A stretch of DNA of 23,263 nucleotides from a virus: positions 1 through 23,263 of the IMG/VR virus record IMGVR_UViG_3300013128_000484; one strand, 5' to 3'. Within the stretch, counting starts at the first letter, position 1. Each line of letters starts with the position of its first letter. The notes beneath the pieces were generated by a model. That model saw nothing but the letters and a program-made list of their open reading frames with translations, did not search any database and had not been told where the DNA came from. Shown one piece after another: positions 15,510 through 22,560 of the stretch. The position numbers were made by a program, and so were the translations under genes.

Positions 15510-15943
15510 TCCATTCTGACACGCTCGATCTGGACGCCATGCGGGCCGAATCGGGTTACTGGTATCTGGCTACTCCGTACTCCAAGTACCCGGCCGGTGT
15601 CGAAGGGGCCTTTCGAGAGGCATGCCAAGCAGCCGCGTGGCTCGTGCAAGAGCGTATCGGCGTGTATTGCCCGATTGCCCACACGCACCCCATCGCGATC
15701 CACGGTCAGATCGACCCGCTGGACCACGCCATCTGGCTGCCGGCCGATGCACCGCTGATGGAAGGCGCGGCTGGTTTGATTGTGTGCATGATGCCCGGAT
15801 GGGAGATTAGCTATGGCATTGCCCAAGAGCGCGCGGCGTTCAGACTCATGGATAAGCCCATTCACTTCATGCGATGGCCGCATGGTGTTGCACGTCAGGA
15901 CGTGACGATACGACCAGACGACACGGAATACACTGATGGATGA
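15506..15943 (+). CDS. DUF1937 family, nucleoside deoxyribosyltransferase-like
   Basis: This encodes 145 residues from a TTG at 15506 (overlapping the previous stop), with GAGGTG eight bases upstream. The sequence has the family pattern: YLATPYSKYP at 20-29, IGVYCPIAHTHPIAI near 51-65, an acidic WLPADAP segment, and GWEISYGIAQE about 103-113. DUF1937 proteins share a fold with nucleoside 2-deoxyribosyltransferases and occur in phages; a catalytic role on nucleosides is inferred. It overlaps the DUF5664-type gene by eight bases, and the two are likely to act together in nucleotide metabolism. Confidence 0.8.
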   Translation: MIHSDTLDLDAMRAESGYWYLATPYSKYPAGVEGAFREACQAAAWLVQERIGVYCPIAHTHPIAIHGQIDPLDHAIWLPADAPLMEGAAGLIVCMMPGWEISYGIAQERAAFRLMDKPIHFMRWPHGVARQDVTIRPDDTEYTDG

Positions 15944-16283
15944 TTCAGGACACCGGCAAGAGTTCGCCACGGGAGCCGTTCGCGACACTGCGGAAGGGAA
16001 ACCGCGTCCGGATCTTGTGAGCCCGTTTGCCATGCGTCGGTTGGGAGCATGGCTGGAGCAAGGCGCCGCCAAGTATTCGGAGCACAATTGGGAACGGGGA
16101 ATCCCCATCGCCCGGTGCCTAGCGTCGCTATACCGCCACCTGCTCGCCTACCAAGCAGGAGACAGTGACGAGGATCACGCTGCCGCGATCATGTGTAACG
16201 CGATGTTTATTATCCACATGGAAGAGATGATTAACCGGGGCGTGCTCCCAGCCGACCTCGATGATCGGCCAAGATATACATGA
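15936..16283 (+). CDS. DUF5664-type dATP/dGTP diphosphohydrolase-like (MazG-related)
   Basis: This encodes 115 residues, matching the DUF5664 family: EFATGAVRDTAEGKPRPDL (9-27), then KYSEHNWERGIP about 46-57 and RHLLAY about 67-72, with a conserved DEDH segment. This all-alpha family is related to MazG-type pyrophosphohydrolases and includes phage enzymes that hydrolyse dATP or dGTP to monophosphates. Some relatives supply precursors for 2-aminoadenine genomes, but the needed PurZ synthase is not in this window. It overlaps its upstream neighbour by eight bases and its downstream one by four (ATGA). Confidence 0.82.
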   Translation: MDDSGHRQEFATGAVRDTAEGKPRPDLVSPFAMRRLGAWLEQGAAKYSEHNWERGIPIARCLASLYRHLLAYQAGDSDEDHAAAIMCNAMFIIHMEEMINRGVLPADLDDRPRYT

Positions 16284-17131
16284 GAACGATCCGCCTGCTA
16301 CGGGCTGTGAACGAACCAGGAAACAGAGGTCCCGCGCGCGGCCAGTTCGCCCTCCAGCGTGCCCTCCGCCAAGTCAAGCCCGAATGGCTGGAAATCGGTG
16401 GCCAGTTGCAATTTGGCGAAATCCCATGGGCATGGTCATACGAGGATGCGGCCATAGTGGTTAAGTTCGCGGAATGGGGATTTCCGTTCTGCGTGGGCCC
16501 CAACTTCCTCTTTCACAGTAGCCGCGAGCCAGGACGGATGCCGCACGAGCAGATCGTATTGGATGCCCCAAGCTGCGAACTGCTCTTCACCGAATCCGAC
16601 TGGTATGCCGAGTTGATCCAGCAGCATTGTCTGCGCAACAAGGCGCCAATTGCCATATTTAGCTACCCCATCGACCCCCAGCCGGAGGGGCCCCTGGAGG
16701 CCAAGCGCGACCTGCTGATCTATCTCAAGAAGCCGGACTTCGTGCCGCAGATCCGGGCGGTCCAGAACGGGCCATGGGAACGCAGCGTTATCATCACTTA
16801 CGGATGCTATGAGCGTGACGCTATGATTCTAGCGGCCAGACATTCACGAGCCTGCCTGTACCTCTCGGATGACGACAGGGGCCCCTTGGCCCTAGCGGAA
16901 ATCATGTTGGCGGGCTGTCCGGCCATCGGCGTTCCCCGAGGCGCGCCCTGGATCGTGAATGGCGTATCCGGAATCAAGCTGGAACGCTGGGAACGGATAA
17001 ACGGGGCTGTCAAACGCGCCATCGGGATCAATCGGCAGAAAGTGCGCGCTTGGGCACTAGAGCGCTTTGCCACCACCCGTTCTGTGGGGATCGTTTTGGC
17101 CGCCTTGGAGGCGGTCGCCAAGCGATATTGA
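16280..17131 (+). CDS. Glycosyltransferase, GT-B fold (family 4-like)
   Basis: This encodes 283 residues. The C-terminal donor-binding half is recognisable: SRACLYLSDDDRGPLALAEIMLAGCPAIGV (spanning about 195-223) contains the E-x7-E-type segment of GT-B enzymes. It is followed by PRGAPWIVNGVSG. The N-terminal acceptor half is short for GT4 enzymes (about 370 residues usual), so it is reduced. The ATG overlaps the DUF5664 stop. It is the last gene before the intergenic gap, so it closes the 23-gene block. Confidence 0.78.
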   Translation: MRTIRLLRAVNEPGNRGPARGQFALQRALRQVKPEWLEIGGQLQFGEIPWAWSYEDAAIVVKFAEWGFPFCVGPNFLFHSSREPGRMPHEQIVLDAPSCELLFTESDWYAELIQQHCLRNKAPIAIFSYPIDPQPEGPLEAKRDLLIYLKKPDFVPQIRAVQNGPWERSVIITYGCYERDAMILAARHSRACLYLSDDDRGPLALAEIMLAGCPAIGVPRGAPWIVNGVSGIKLERWERINGAVKRAIGINRQKVRAWALERFATTRSVGIVLAALEAVAKRY

Positions 17132-17169
17132 CGAAAACATTAGGTGCAGGTCAATTGATATTTGAAGTT

Positions 17170-17182
17170 CGCCATGATGGCG
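17170..17182. promoter_or_regulatory. Palindrome, possible operator
   Basis: CGCCATGATGGCG is a perfect 6-base inverted repeat around a single G. It can be extended to 17168-17184 with one G-T pair. The single-base centre suits a dimeric DNA-binding protein better than an RNA hairpin. The ParB-like or HTH protein of the block could be a partner, but this is only inference. Confidence 0.35.
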
Positions 17183-17232
17183 GAATGCTAAGCGTTTAGA
17201 CAGAGCATGGTTGGGTATTCAGGTGTTGTCCT

Positions 17233-17268
17233 GAGGCCCGCCTTTCCCTCACGGGGAAGGCGAGCCTC
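17233..17268 (+). terminator. Terminator-like hairpin
   Basis: The two arms (17233-17248 and 17253-17268) pair over 16 positions with one C-A mismatch and one G-T pair, closing on a four-base loop (TCAC). The stem is GC-rich and is followed by TTGTGTTTCTT, a T-rich but interrupted tail, so intrinsic termination is plausible though not textbook. It sits between the last glycosyltransferase and the protease gene. Confidence 0.6.
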
Positions 17269-17302
17269 TTGTGTTTCTTGGGACGTTTTGGGAGGCAAGG
17301 CC

Positions 17303-18841
17303 ATGCCGTGGTCGGCCAGTGACGCGGACAAACATTCGGCAAAAGCAGACACTCCAGACAAACGCAAGCAATGGGCCAAAGTTGCCAACGCGGCGCGCAA
17401 GCAAGCCCTAGAAGAGGGGAAGTCCGAAGAGGAGGCTGATGCCTACGCCATCAAAGCCGCAAACGCGGCGATGAGCAAGACCAAGGAAGACATCGAACTT
17501 TCCACTGCAACCATTACCGAGTACGCCAGCAGCGCCGGCCTCACCCTTAAGGTGGACCGCGAGAACCACATCATTCACGGCGTCAAGATCCTCGGCCTCC
17601 AGTCGAAAAATCGCGGCGACAAGGCCAACGATTATCCGCCCAAGACGCTCATCGAGGCGGCGCCGAAGTATGAGAACGCCCCGGTCTTCGTCGACCACGC
17701 CCCAGAAGGCGCCAATCGGTCCTACAAGGACCGCAACGGCGTACTGAAGAACGTCACGGTCCGCGAGGATGGGCTGTACGCGGACCACTTCTACAATCCC
17801 GCGCATCCCATAACGGAACAGTATCTTTTCGACGCCGAGAACGCTCCGCAGAATTGCGGCTTCTCGCACGAAGCGGACGGAAAGCGCCGCTATGATCCGA
17901 CGACCAAGCGATACATCGTTGAAGAAATCATCGCGGTCCACTCGGTCGATCTCGTCGCCCGTCCCGCCACCGCGTCCGGACTTTTTGAGTCGGAGAATCC
18001 CGATGACACTTCAGGCGATATTCCGCGCGATCCTCTTCTGGAAACGTCCTTCTGCGCTCTCGACCTCGCCCGCACCATCCTCGAAGACGAGAAAGCCAAC
18101 ACCGAAGAAAAGAAAACCCGCCTCGCCGAAGCGCTCGCCACTTGGCGGCGGGAACTGATCGAAGGCGAAATCTCCGACAAGATCGCCGCCGATGCGAACG
18201 TCAAGGCCATGCAGAAGATCAACTATGCGGCCGATGACATGATCTCGCAGGCACTCTACGACGGCGACAAGTATCCTACCGTGGCGGACAAGAAAGCCCG
18301 CATCCTCTCCGTGCTGGCGGATTGGGAGAGTGAAATGAGCAAGCTGCCTTCCGCCGGCACCACTTCCAAACAGGAGTCGCAAGACATGGAGATCAAGGAT
18401 CTCACCACCGAAATGCTCCAAAAGGAACGGCCCGACCTCGTGGAGCAGCTCACCGGAAACGACGAGATGAGCAAGCTCAAGGCGACTGTTCTGACTTTGC
18501 AGTCCGAGAACTCGCAGATCAAGGAGTCGCTCGACGCCTATCGTGCCAAGGAGGCCGAGGCCAAGAAGGAAGCCGATATCGCCGCCGAGCTGAAGGAAGC
18601 CCACTTCGACGTGGCCAACAAGAAGATCGTCAGCGAGTCCTTCATGCAGCAATTGCGCGCCGCATCCGACACTGCCGCACGCAAGGCGCTCATCCTCGAC
18701 CGCAAAGTGCTCATTTCCGAGCAGCAGCAGGACAAGTCCGCGCCCAGCGCACCGCCGTTCGCTCCCGTCAGCGATCCGCAACACGAGCGCGATGCCCGGC
18801 CCGCCGGCAACATCCGCGAAGCCCTTCACAGTTGGCAGTAA
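17303..18841 (+). CDS. Prohead protease fused to scaffold protein
   Basis: This encodes 512 residues from the ATG at 17303, preceded by GGGAGG at seven bases; longer frames would run through the hairpin. Domains in order: a small helical N-terminal part (about 1-57, with WAKVANAARKQALEEG), then an S78-type prohead protease (about 85-230), with catalytic His132 in VFVDH and Ser188 in CGFSHE, and a typical VHSVDLVARPATA block (212-224). A helical linker follows (about 240-345). The C-terminus (362-512) is a scaffold with a long coiled coil about 389-436 rich in Lys, Glu and Ala. Such fusions cleave themselves and the capsid protein during head maturation. A likely internal start at 18386 could yield the scaffold alone. 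Confidence 0.83.
   Translation: MPWSASDADKHSAKADTPDKRKQWAKVANAARKQALEEGKSEEEADAYAIKAANAAMSKTKEDIELSTATITEYASSAGLTLKVDRENHIIHGVKILGLQSKNRGDKANDYPPKTLIEAAPKYENAPVFVDHAPEGANRSYKDRNGVLKNVTVREDGLYADHFYNPAHPITEQYLFDAENAPQNCGFSHEADGKRRYDPTTKRYIVEEIIAVHSVDLVARPATASGLFESENPDDTSGDIPRDPLLETSFCALDLARTILEDEKANTEEKKTRLAEALATWRRELIEGEISDKIAADANVKAMQKINYAADDMISQALYDGDKYPTVADKKARILSVLADWESEMSKLPSAGTTSKQESQDMEIKDLTTEMLQKERPDLVEQLTGNDEMSKLKATVLTLQSENSQIKESLDAYRAKEAEAKKEADIAAELKEAHFDVANKKIVSESFMQQLRAASDTAARKALILDRKVLISEQQQDKSAPSAPPFAPVSDPQHERDARPAGNIREALHSWQ
18386..18841 (+). other. Possible internal start for a stand-alone scaffold
   Basis: An in-frame ATG at 18386 follows AGGAG (18372-18376) by nine bases, inside the protease gene. 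It would give a 151-residue protein starting MEIKDLTTEML, exactly at the boundary between linker and scaffold. Lambda makes Nu3 from within gene C in this way. Another in-frame ATG at 18335 with GGGAG (18324-18328) is less well placed relative to the domain boundary. Confidence 0.45.
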
Positions 18842-18883
18842 TCGGCCAACTTCACCAAGCCACACTCATACGGAGTCAAAACA

Positions 18884-19474
18884 ATGACCTCGCGATTCCG
18901 CTATCGTTCCGGGGACACGAACGACATTTTCGTTCCCTACGATGCAGACCACCCCATCGAGGAAGGCGATCTCGTGTTCCTCGACCCGACACTCGGCTAT
19001 GCCCGCACGGCAACCGACATGACCAACCAGGGCGACGACGCCCTCAATCAACTGGCCTTCGCGGAGTACTTCGCGGGCGTGGCCATGCAGAAGGCGGGAC
19101 TCCAGTCCAACGAGAAGTCCTTCCGTCTCGTCACCGACCCGAATCCGCCCTGCATCCGCTTGGCCACTAGCGGGCTCTTCGAGTTCAATTGCGCCGCCGG
19201 CATGGGCGACACGATGGCCGAGGGCGATCTAGTCGGCATCTACGCCACGGGGTCCGGCATCTCGGACAGCCAGAAGGTCATGGCCGCCCAGACTGACGGC
19301 GCGCTGACCCGCTCGCGCGCCATCGGTTTCCTGCGCAAGCAGCCGGCCACCTATGGCCAATCCTCCCCGAACGAAACCCGATGTTTCGTTGAGGTGGATG
19401 CCAGCCTCGCGCGCGGTGGAGTCGGAACCGTCTCCTCGGTCGCCGGGACCTACACGAATGCCTCGGGCCAGTAA
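18884..19474 (+). CDS. Probable head decoration protein
   Basis: This encodes 196 residues from the ATG at 18884 after CGGAG. It lies between protease/scaffold and capsid genes, the usual place for head decoration or stabilising proteins. The protein is rich in Asp, Gly, Thr and short strands (for example DDIxVPYDADHPIEEGDLVFL-like and GDLVGIYATGSGIS segments), consistent with a beta-barrel surface protein. It has no signal peptide, coiled coil or catalytic motif. I do not identify a family with confidence; function comes from position and composition. Confidence 0.6.
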   Translation: MTSRFRYRSGDTNDIFVPYDADHPIEEGDLVFLDPTLGYARTATDMTNQGDDALNQLAFAEYFAGVAMQKAGLQSNEKSFRLVTDPNPPCIRLATSGLFEFNCAAGMGDTMAEGDLVGIYATGSGISDSQKVMAAQTDGALTRSRAIGFLRKQPATYGQSSPNETRCFVEVDASLARGGVGTVSSVAGTYTNASGQ

Positions 19475-19510
19475 TGGCCCGCACCACGAACCACAAGGAG
19501 ACGCCATACC

Positions 19511-21025
19511 ATGGCACGTTACCAAGCCCGAAAGCTCTACCGCGACCTCATGGCGGAAACCCGCGACACCGGGTTCCCGATTCGCAACGAGGAAGACCTC
19601 AAGAACACGCGCACCTTCGCCGCCATTCGCGAAGCGTGCGGCATCGAGCGCGACGGTCGCCCGATGCGCGAGTGCTGGGGTGCCGACCTGGAGCACCGCA
19701 CGCTGAAGGAAGGCTGGGAGAAGAACACCGACGAGTTGACCATTCCGGTGCGGCGCCGCACCGAAACCGATCTGGCCGACTGGTCGATCCGCGACCTGTG
19801 GGAGAACCTCGTGATCTCCCGCAATGGCGACCCCGTGGGCCGCGAAGGGGTGCGCTACTTCTGCGACCCCGATGACCCGCAGGCCGGCAAGCGCATGTAT
19901 GAGGCCGCCGTGGGCGGCGCCGTCGATTCATCGCTGTTCTACGGCATCACAGGCCAGTTGCTCATCGCGAGCATCCTCAAGTCCTTCATCCGCGAGTCGA
20001 ACGTCATTACCAACCTGTGCGGAACCTATCCGACCAACATGACGCATGGCGAACGCATCCCCGGAATGGGTCTGCCCGCCGATCCCGACTCCAACCACGT
20101 CGAAGACGTGACTCTCGTGCCCGAGAACGGCGAGATCAAGTACGTCGGGTTTTCGGAAGAGTACATCGAGTTGCCCGACACCCAGTACCGGGCGCTTGGC
20201 ATCGGCGTCACGCGGAAGGCGGTCTACGAAGACCGCACTGGCCTGATTCTCCAGCGCGCCGCCGACGTGGGAACGATCCTCGGCCTCCGCAAGGAGAAGC
20301 GGCTGATCGGCGCCGTCATCGGCGGCACGATCAACCCCGTCCGCTTCCGCGAGAAACGGGCGTTCGACAACGAGTGCATCACGCTGGATATGTACCAGCA
20401 GGCCAGCGCCGGCAGCGGCACCTACCAGTTGGCCTACACCTACAGCACCCGGCCCTACCCGTGGGTCAACGACATTCCCAGCAATCCGCTGGACGACTGG
20501 AAGGCGTTCCGCACCGCCGATCAGTACTTCTCCAAGATCGTCGACCCGAACACGGGCGAACCCATCGAAATCGGGCGGCCGTTCGTGCTGCTTCCCTACA
20601 CTCGCCGCTGGGACCTGATCCAGATTGCCCAAGCGCTCAACATCTTCAAACTGACGCAAGGCGTCGGTCAGAGTGGAGCGTGGTCGCCAGGCAACGTGCT
20701 GACCCAGACGCCGACCAGCGCGCTGGCCGGTCTGATGGCCCAGCAGTTCGCCACCAGCCGCCAGTTGCGCAAGCAACTGATCGAGCAGTTGAGCGTCAGC
20801 GAAGCCGATGCCGACCACGTCTGGTTCAACGGCGACTTCGGCGAAGCGGTCAAGTACAGCGAGAACTGGCCGTTGCAAGTCGTGCAGGCTCCGCCGATGA
20901 GCGAGGCCGAGTTCAGCCGCGACATCATCGCGCGCTTCAAGGCGTTCGAGCGCGGCCAAGCCGCCATTTGGAATCCTCGCATGGTACAGAGGCACAACTA
21001 CCTGAGTTGCTCCTCTGGCCAATAA
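19511..21025 (+). CDS. Major capsid protein (HK97-like)
   Basis: This encodes 504 residues from the ATG at 19511, with AAGGAG at 19495-19500. The size, the acidic and Arg-rich N-terminal helix, and the position immediately downstream of protease and decoration genes fit the HK97-fold major capsid protein. Features include a GITGQLLIASILKSF helix near residue 150 and long beta-rich segments through the middle. HK97-type capsid proteins are typically 300-400 residues, so this one is long and may carry an added surface domain. The N-terminal part may be a cleaved delta domain, but the cleavage site is not determined here. Confidence 0.85.
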   Translation: MARYQARKLYRDLMAETRDTGFPIRNEEDLKNTRTFAAIREACGIERDGRPMRECWGADLEHRTLKEGWEKNTDELTIPVRRRTETDLADWSIRDLWENLVISRNGDPVGREGVRYFCDPDDPQAGKRMYEAAVGGAVDSSLFYGITGQLLIASILKSFIRESNVITNLCGTYPTNMTHGERIPGMGLPADPDSNHVEDVTLVPENGEIKYVGFSEEYIELPDTQYRALGIGVTRKAVYEDRTGLILQRAADVGTILGLRKEKRLIGAVIGGTINPVRFREKRAFDNECITLDMYQQASAGSGTYQLAYTYSTRPYPWVNDIPSNPLDDWKAFRTADQYFSKIVDPNTGEPIEIGRPFVLLPYTRRWDLIQIAQALNIFKLTQGVGQSGAWSPGNVLTQTPTSALAGLMAQQFATSRQLRKQLIEQLSVSEADADHVWFNGDFGEAVKYSENWPLQVVQAPPMSEAEFSRDIIARFKAFERGQAAIWNPRMVQRHNYLSCSSGQ

Positions 21026-21107
21026 TCAGGGGGCCCGATGCGAACTTGTCAGATCGATCTCACCGCAACAACGCTCACCGACCACGCTATCCGGCTGGCC
21101 GGTGATC

Positions 21108-21129
21108 GTTGGTGGCGGTCTCCACCAAC
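21108..21129 (+). other. Hairpin downstream of capsid gene
   Basis: GTTGGTGG and CCACCAAC (21108-21115 and 21122-21129) form a perfect 8-base stem with a six-base loop. No T tract follows, so it is not a clear terminator. It could cap the 3' end of capsid mRNA or reduce read-through into the next gene. The 134-base gap around it otherwise has no gene I trust. Confidence 0.45.
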
Positions 21130-21159
21130 ACTCAACTCCCAATAGTTGGAGGATTTTAC

Positions 21160-21555
21160 ATGGCCCAACTACGCACCGCCATGCAGCGAAACGCTGCACG
21201 CGACCGGAATCAGTCGCGGCTGATCCGGAACCTTCAGGCGCGACTCTCCCGCCTTGGGAAGAAAAAGAAAAAGAAGAGTGGCGCCAAGCAGTGTCAGAAG
21301 GCGTTGAAGAAGTGCCGCCGGCACAAACTGGCCACAACGACCCGTCGTGGTAGCACGGCCTACTCGGTCACCCGTTCGGTGCTGCGTCGCCTCAATGAGA
21401 CGGCGGTATGGGTGCGAAACGAGGTCTATACGAACCGTTACGGCCTGACCTCGACGCGAATCCTGGCCGCCATGGGTGACAAAGCCGGCCCGTTTGCGGA
21501 CGTGCTGACGGCGATCGACACATTGTCGGCGACGCCCCTCAGTTCGGGTACGTAA
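21160..21555 (+). CDS. Small basic phage protein, unknown function
   Basis: This encodes 131 residues from the ATG at 21160, just after TTGGAGGA; the earlier GTG at 21109 lies in the hairpin. The N-terminal half is strongly basic, with a run of six lysines (about 34-39) and further Lys/Arg clusters plus two Cys. The C-terminal half is less charged with Trp and Leu helices. It occupies the place of a head-tail adaptor or nucleic-acid-binding head protein, but no family is recognised. Confidence 0.6.
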   Translation: MAQLRTAMQRNAARDRNQSRLIRNLQARLSRLGKKKKKKSGAKQCQKALKKCRRHKLATTTRRGSTAYSVTRSVLRRLNETAVWVRNEVYTNRYGLTSTRILAAMGDKAGPFADVLTAIDTLSATPLSSGT

Positions 21556-21577
21556 TCCCACCGGACGAGACGACACG

Positions 21578-21610
21578 CGAGGCTGCGGATTACCCTGATC
21601 CGTAGCCTCG
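21578..21610 (+). other. Strong hairpin between small head genes
   Basis: The arms 21578-21590 and 21598-21610 pair over 13 positions with one G-T pair, leaving a seven-base loop. The stem CGAGGCT...AGCCTCG is GC-rich, but TCGGATAAAT follows rather than a T run. It lies in the gap between two genes, and could be a weak terminator, an mRNA end stabiliser or an RNase processing site. Confidence 0.5.
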
Positions 21611-21631
21611 TCGGATAAATGGAGCCAGTAG

Positions 21632-21844
21632 ATGAGCTTGAACGACGATTTACAGAGCACGATTGAGGCACTCGTTGCCCAGCGGCTAGCGATCATCCAA
21701 GCGGGCCCTCGCCCCACCTATCAACTGCACGGCCAAAACGTCTCGTGGACGGATTACCTTCGTTACCTCGACGAGTCGATCACCAATGTCCGTAAACAAC
21801 TCGCCGAACTGGCACCTTTTGAAATCGTGAGCAGGGCAGTCTGA
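21632..21844 (+). CDS. Small helical phage protein near connector genes
   Basis: This encodes 70 residues from the ATG at 21632, with GGAG seven bases before. It has an N-terminal helix, a short polar middle (TYQLHGQNVSWTDYL) and a C-terminal helix (DESITNVRKQLAEL). Small helical proteins of this type with an SWTDYL-like segment are frequent among phage head-tail genes, usually unnamed. It overlaps the following gene by one base (TGATG), so the two are coupled. Confidence 0.65.
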   Translation: MSLNDDLQSTIEALVAQRLAIIQAGPRPTYQLHGQNVSWTDYLRYLDESITNVRKQLAELAPFEIVSRAV

Positions 21845-22557
21845 TGCCGGTTCTTTTTGATCCCAGCCACGACTTCCTCCAAATCATCGACTTTCTCGGC
21901 AATGCGACACTGAAGGTCGATGGCGAGGAGGATGTTGCGCTGGAATCGTGTGTTTTCCACACGCCGCAGACGTGGAAGGAATTGGAGCCTACCGGCGGGC
22001 AGGTGCTTTTGCAGGGAATGCTCTTCGTCTGGCCGCAGGACAAGTCAACGCGACCGCCCATCGGGTCGGTGATCATGGATGAGGACGACCAGTATTGGAC
22101 AATCTGGAAATTTCGCCGCAACCCACACGTCGAGACATGGGAAGCGCAGTGTCTCAATCTCTCCATCGTGACTGCGCCGGCAAACCAAGCGACGCTTTTG
22201 AAAGCCGTGTACGGCAAAGGGAACGCAAATGAGGCGATGGCCACTTGGGTCGGGGCAATCAGCGGCCAAACTCCACCCACTGCCGAGGACATCGTGCCCG
22301 CGCGCTTCCAACCGAGCGATGATGCGGCGGCGCTGTTGTACGGGGCCGAGTTTCTCAAGAACGGCTACCGGGTGTTCTTCGAGCAAAACGTGCCACTCAA
22401 GACGAGCGGTGCCGAGTATCGACTGAAAGACGCCTCGGGCGCGTCCTATCGAGTGCTACGCTACAACAAAGCCGAACTCATCGACCGCATGCCCGTGGCG
22501 CTGTGCATGAAGATTGTCGAGGGTGGACCCTACTGGGAATGGGCAGTTGGAAATTAG
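21844..22557 (+). CDS. Probable head-tail connector/head-closure protein
   Basis: This encodes 237 residues. Its order after the small helical gene suggests a head completion or connector protein. The sequence has two beta-rich parts: one around QYWTIWKFRRNPHVETW (about 81-97) and another around SYRVLRYNKAELIDRMPVAL (about 203-222). These look like weakly related halves and may be two similar domains. No membrane segment or enzyme motif is visible. The call rests on position and secondary-structure impression, so a neck or tail terminator protein is also possible. Confidence 0.5.
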   Translation: MPVLFDPSHDFLQIIDFLGNATLKVDGEEDVALESCVFHTPQTWKELEPTGGQVLLQGMLFVWPQDKSTRPPIGSVIMDEDDQYWTIWKFRRNPHVETWEAQCLNLSIVTAPANQATLLKAVYGKGNANEAMATWVGAISGQTPPTAEDIVPARFQPSDDAAALLYGAEFLKNGYRVFFEQNVPLKTSGAEYRLKDASGASYRVLRYNKAELIDRMPVALCMKIVEGGPYWEWAVGN

Positions 22558-22560
22558 TCT

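Larger units (their letters stand above)
17132..17302 (+). other. Intergenic gap upstream of head maturation genes
   Basis: This 171-base gap contains no credible gene. It holds a near-perfect palindrome (17170-17182), a strong hairpin (17233-17268) and the ribosome site of the protease. A TTGACG at 17128-17133 resembles a -35 element but I see no good -10 at the right spacing. It separates the accessory block from the capsid genes and is likely where transcription is ended or restarted. Confidence 0.6.

Noticed and set aside
15936-16283. Z-genome (2-aminoadenine) system
   Set aside because: Only the MazG-related part is suggested; no PurZ or DatZ gene appears in the window.
18011-18865. Minus-strand frame opposite protease/scaffold
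   Set aside because: Leu/Gly-rich low-complexity product and no start signal; a shadow of the scaffold codons.
19928-21022. Long open frame of 364 codons on the minus strand opposite the capsid gene
   Set aside because: It runs exactly opposite the well-supported capsid gene and has no ribosome site; GC-rich genes often leave such shadows.
20017-21105. Plus-strand open frame of 362 codons overlapping the capsid gene
   Set aside because: The product is extremely Arg/Pro/His-rich, typical of an out-of-frame reading.
21038-21145. A 35-codon open frame after the capsid gene
   Set aside because: It has only a G-run upstream, no recognisable protein and includes the hairpin at 21108-21129; too little support.
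21259-21281. A-rich lysine run as a slippery frameshift site
   Set aside because: The A runs are interrupted by G and do not form a standard heptamer, and the gene continues in frame to a normal stop.
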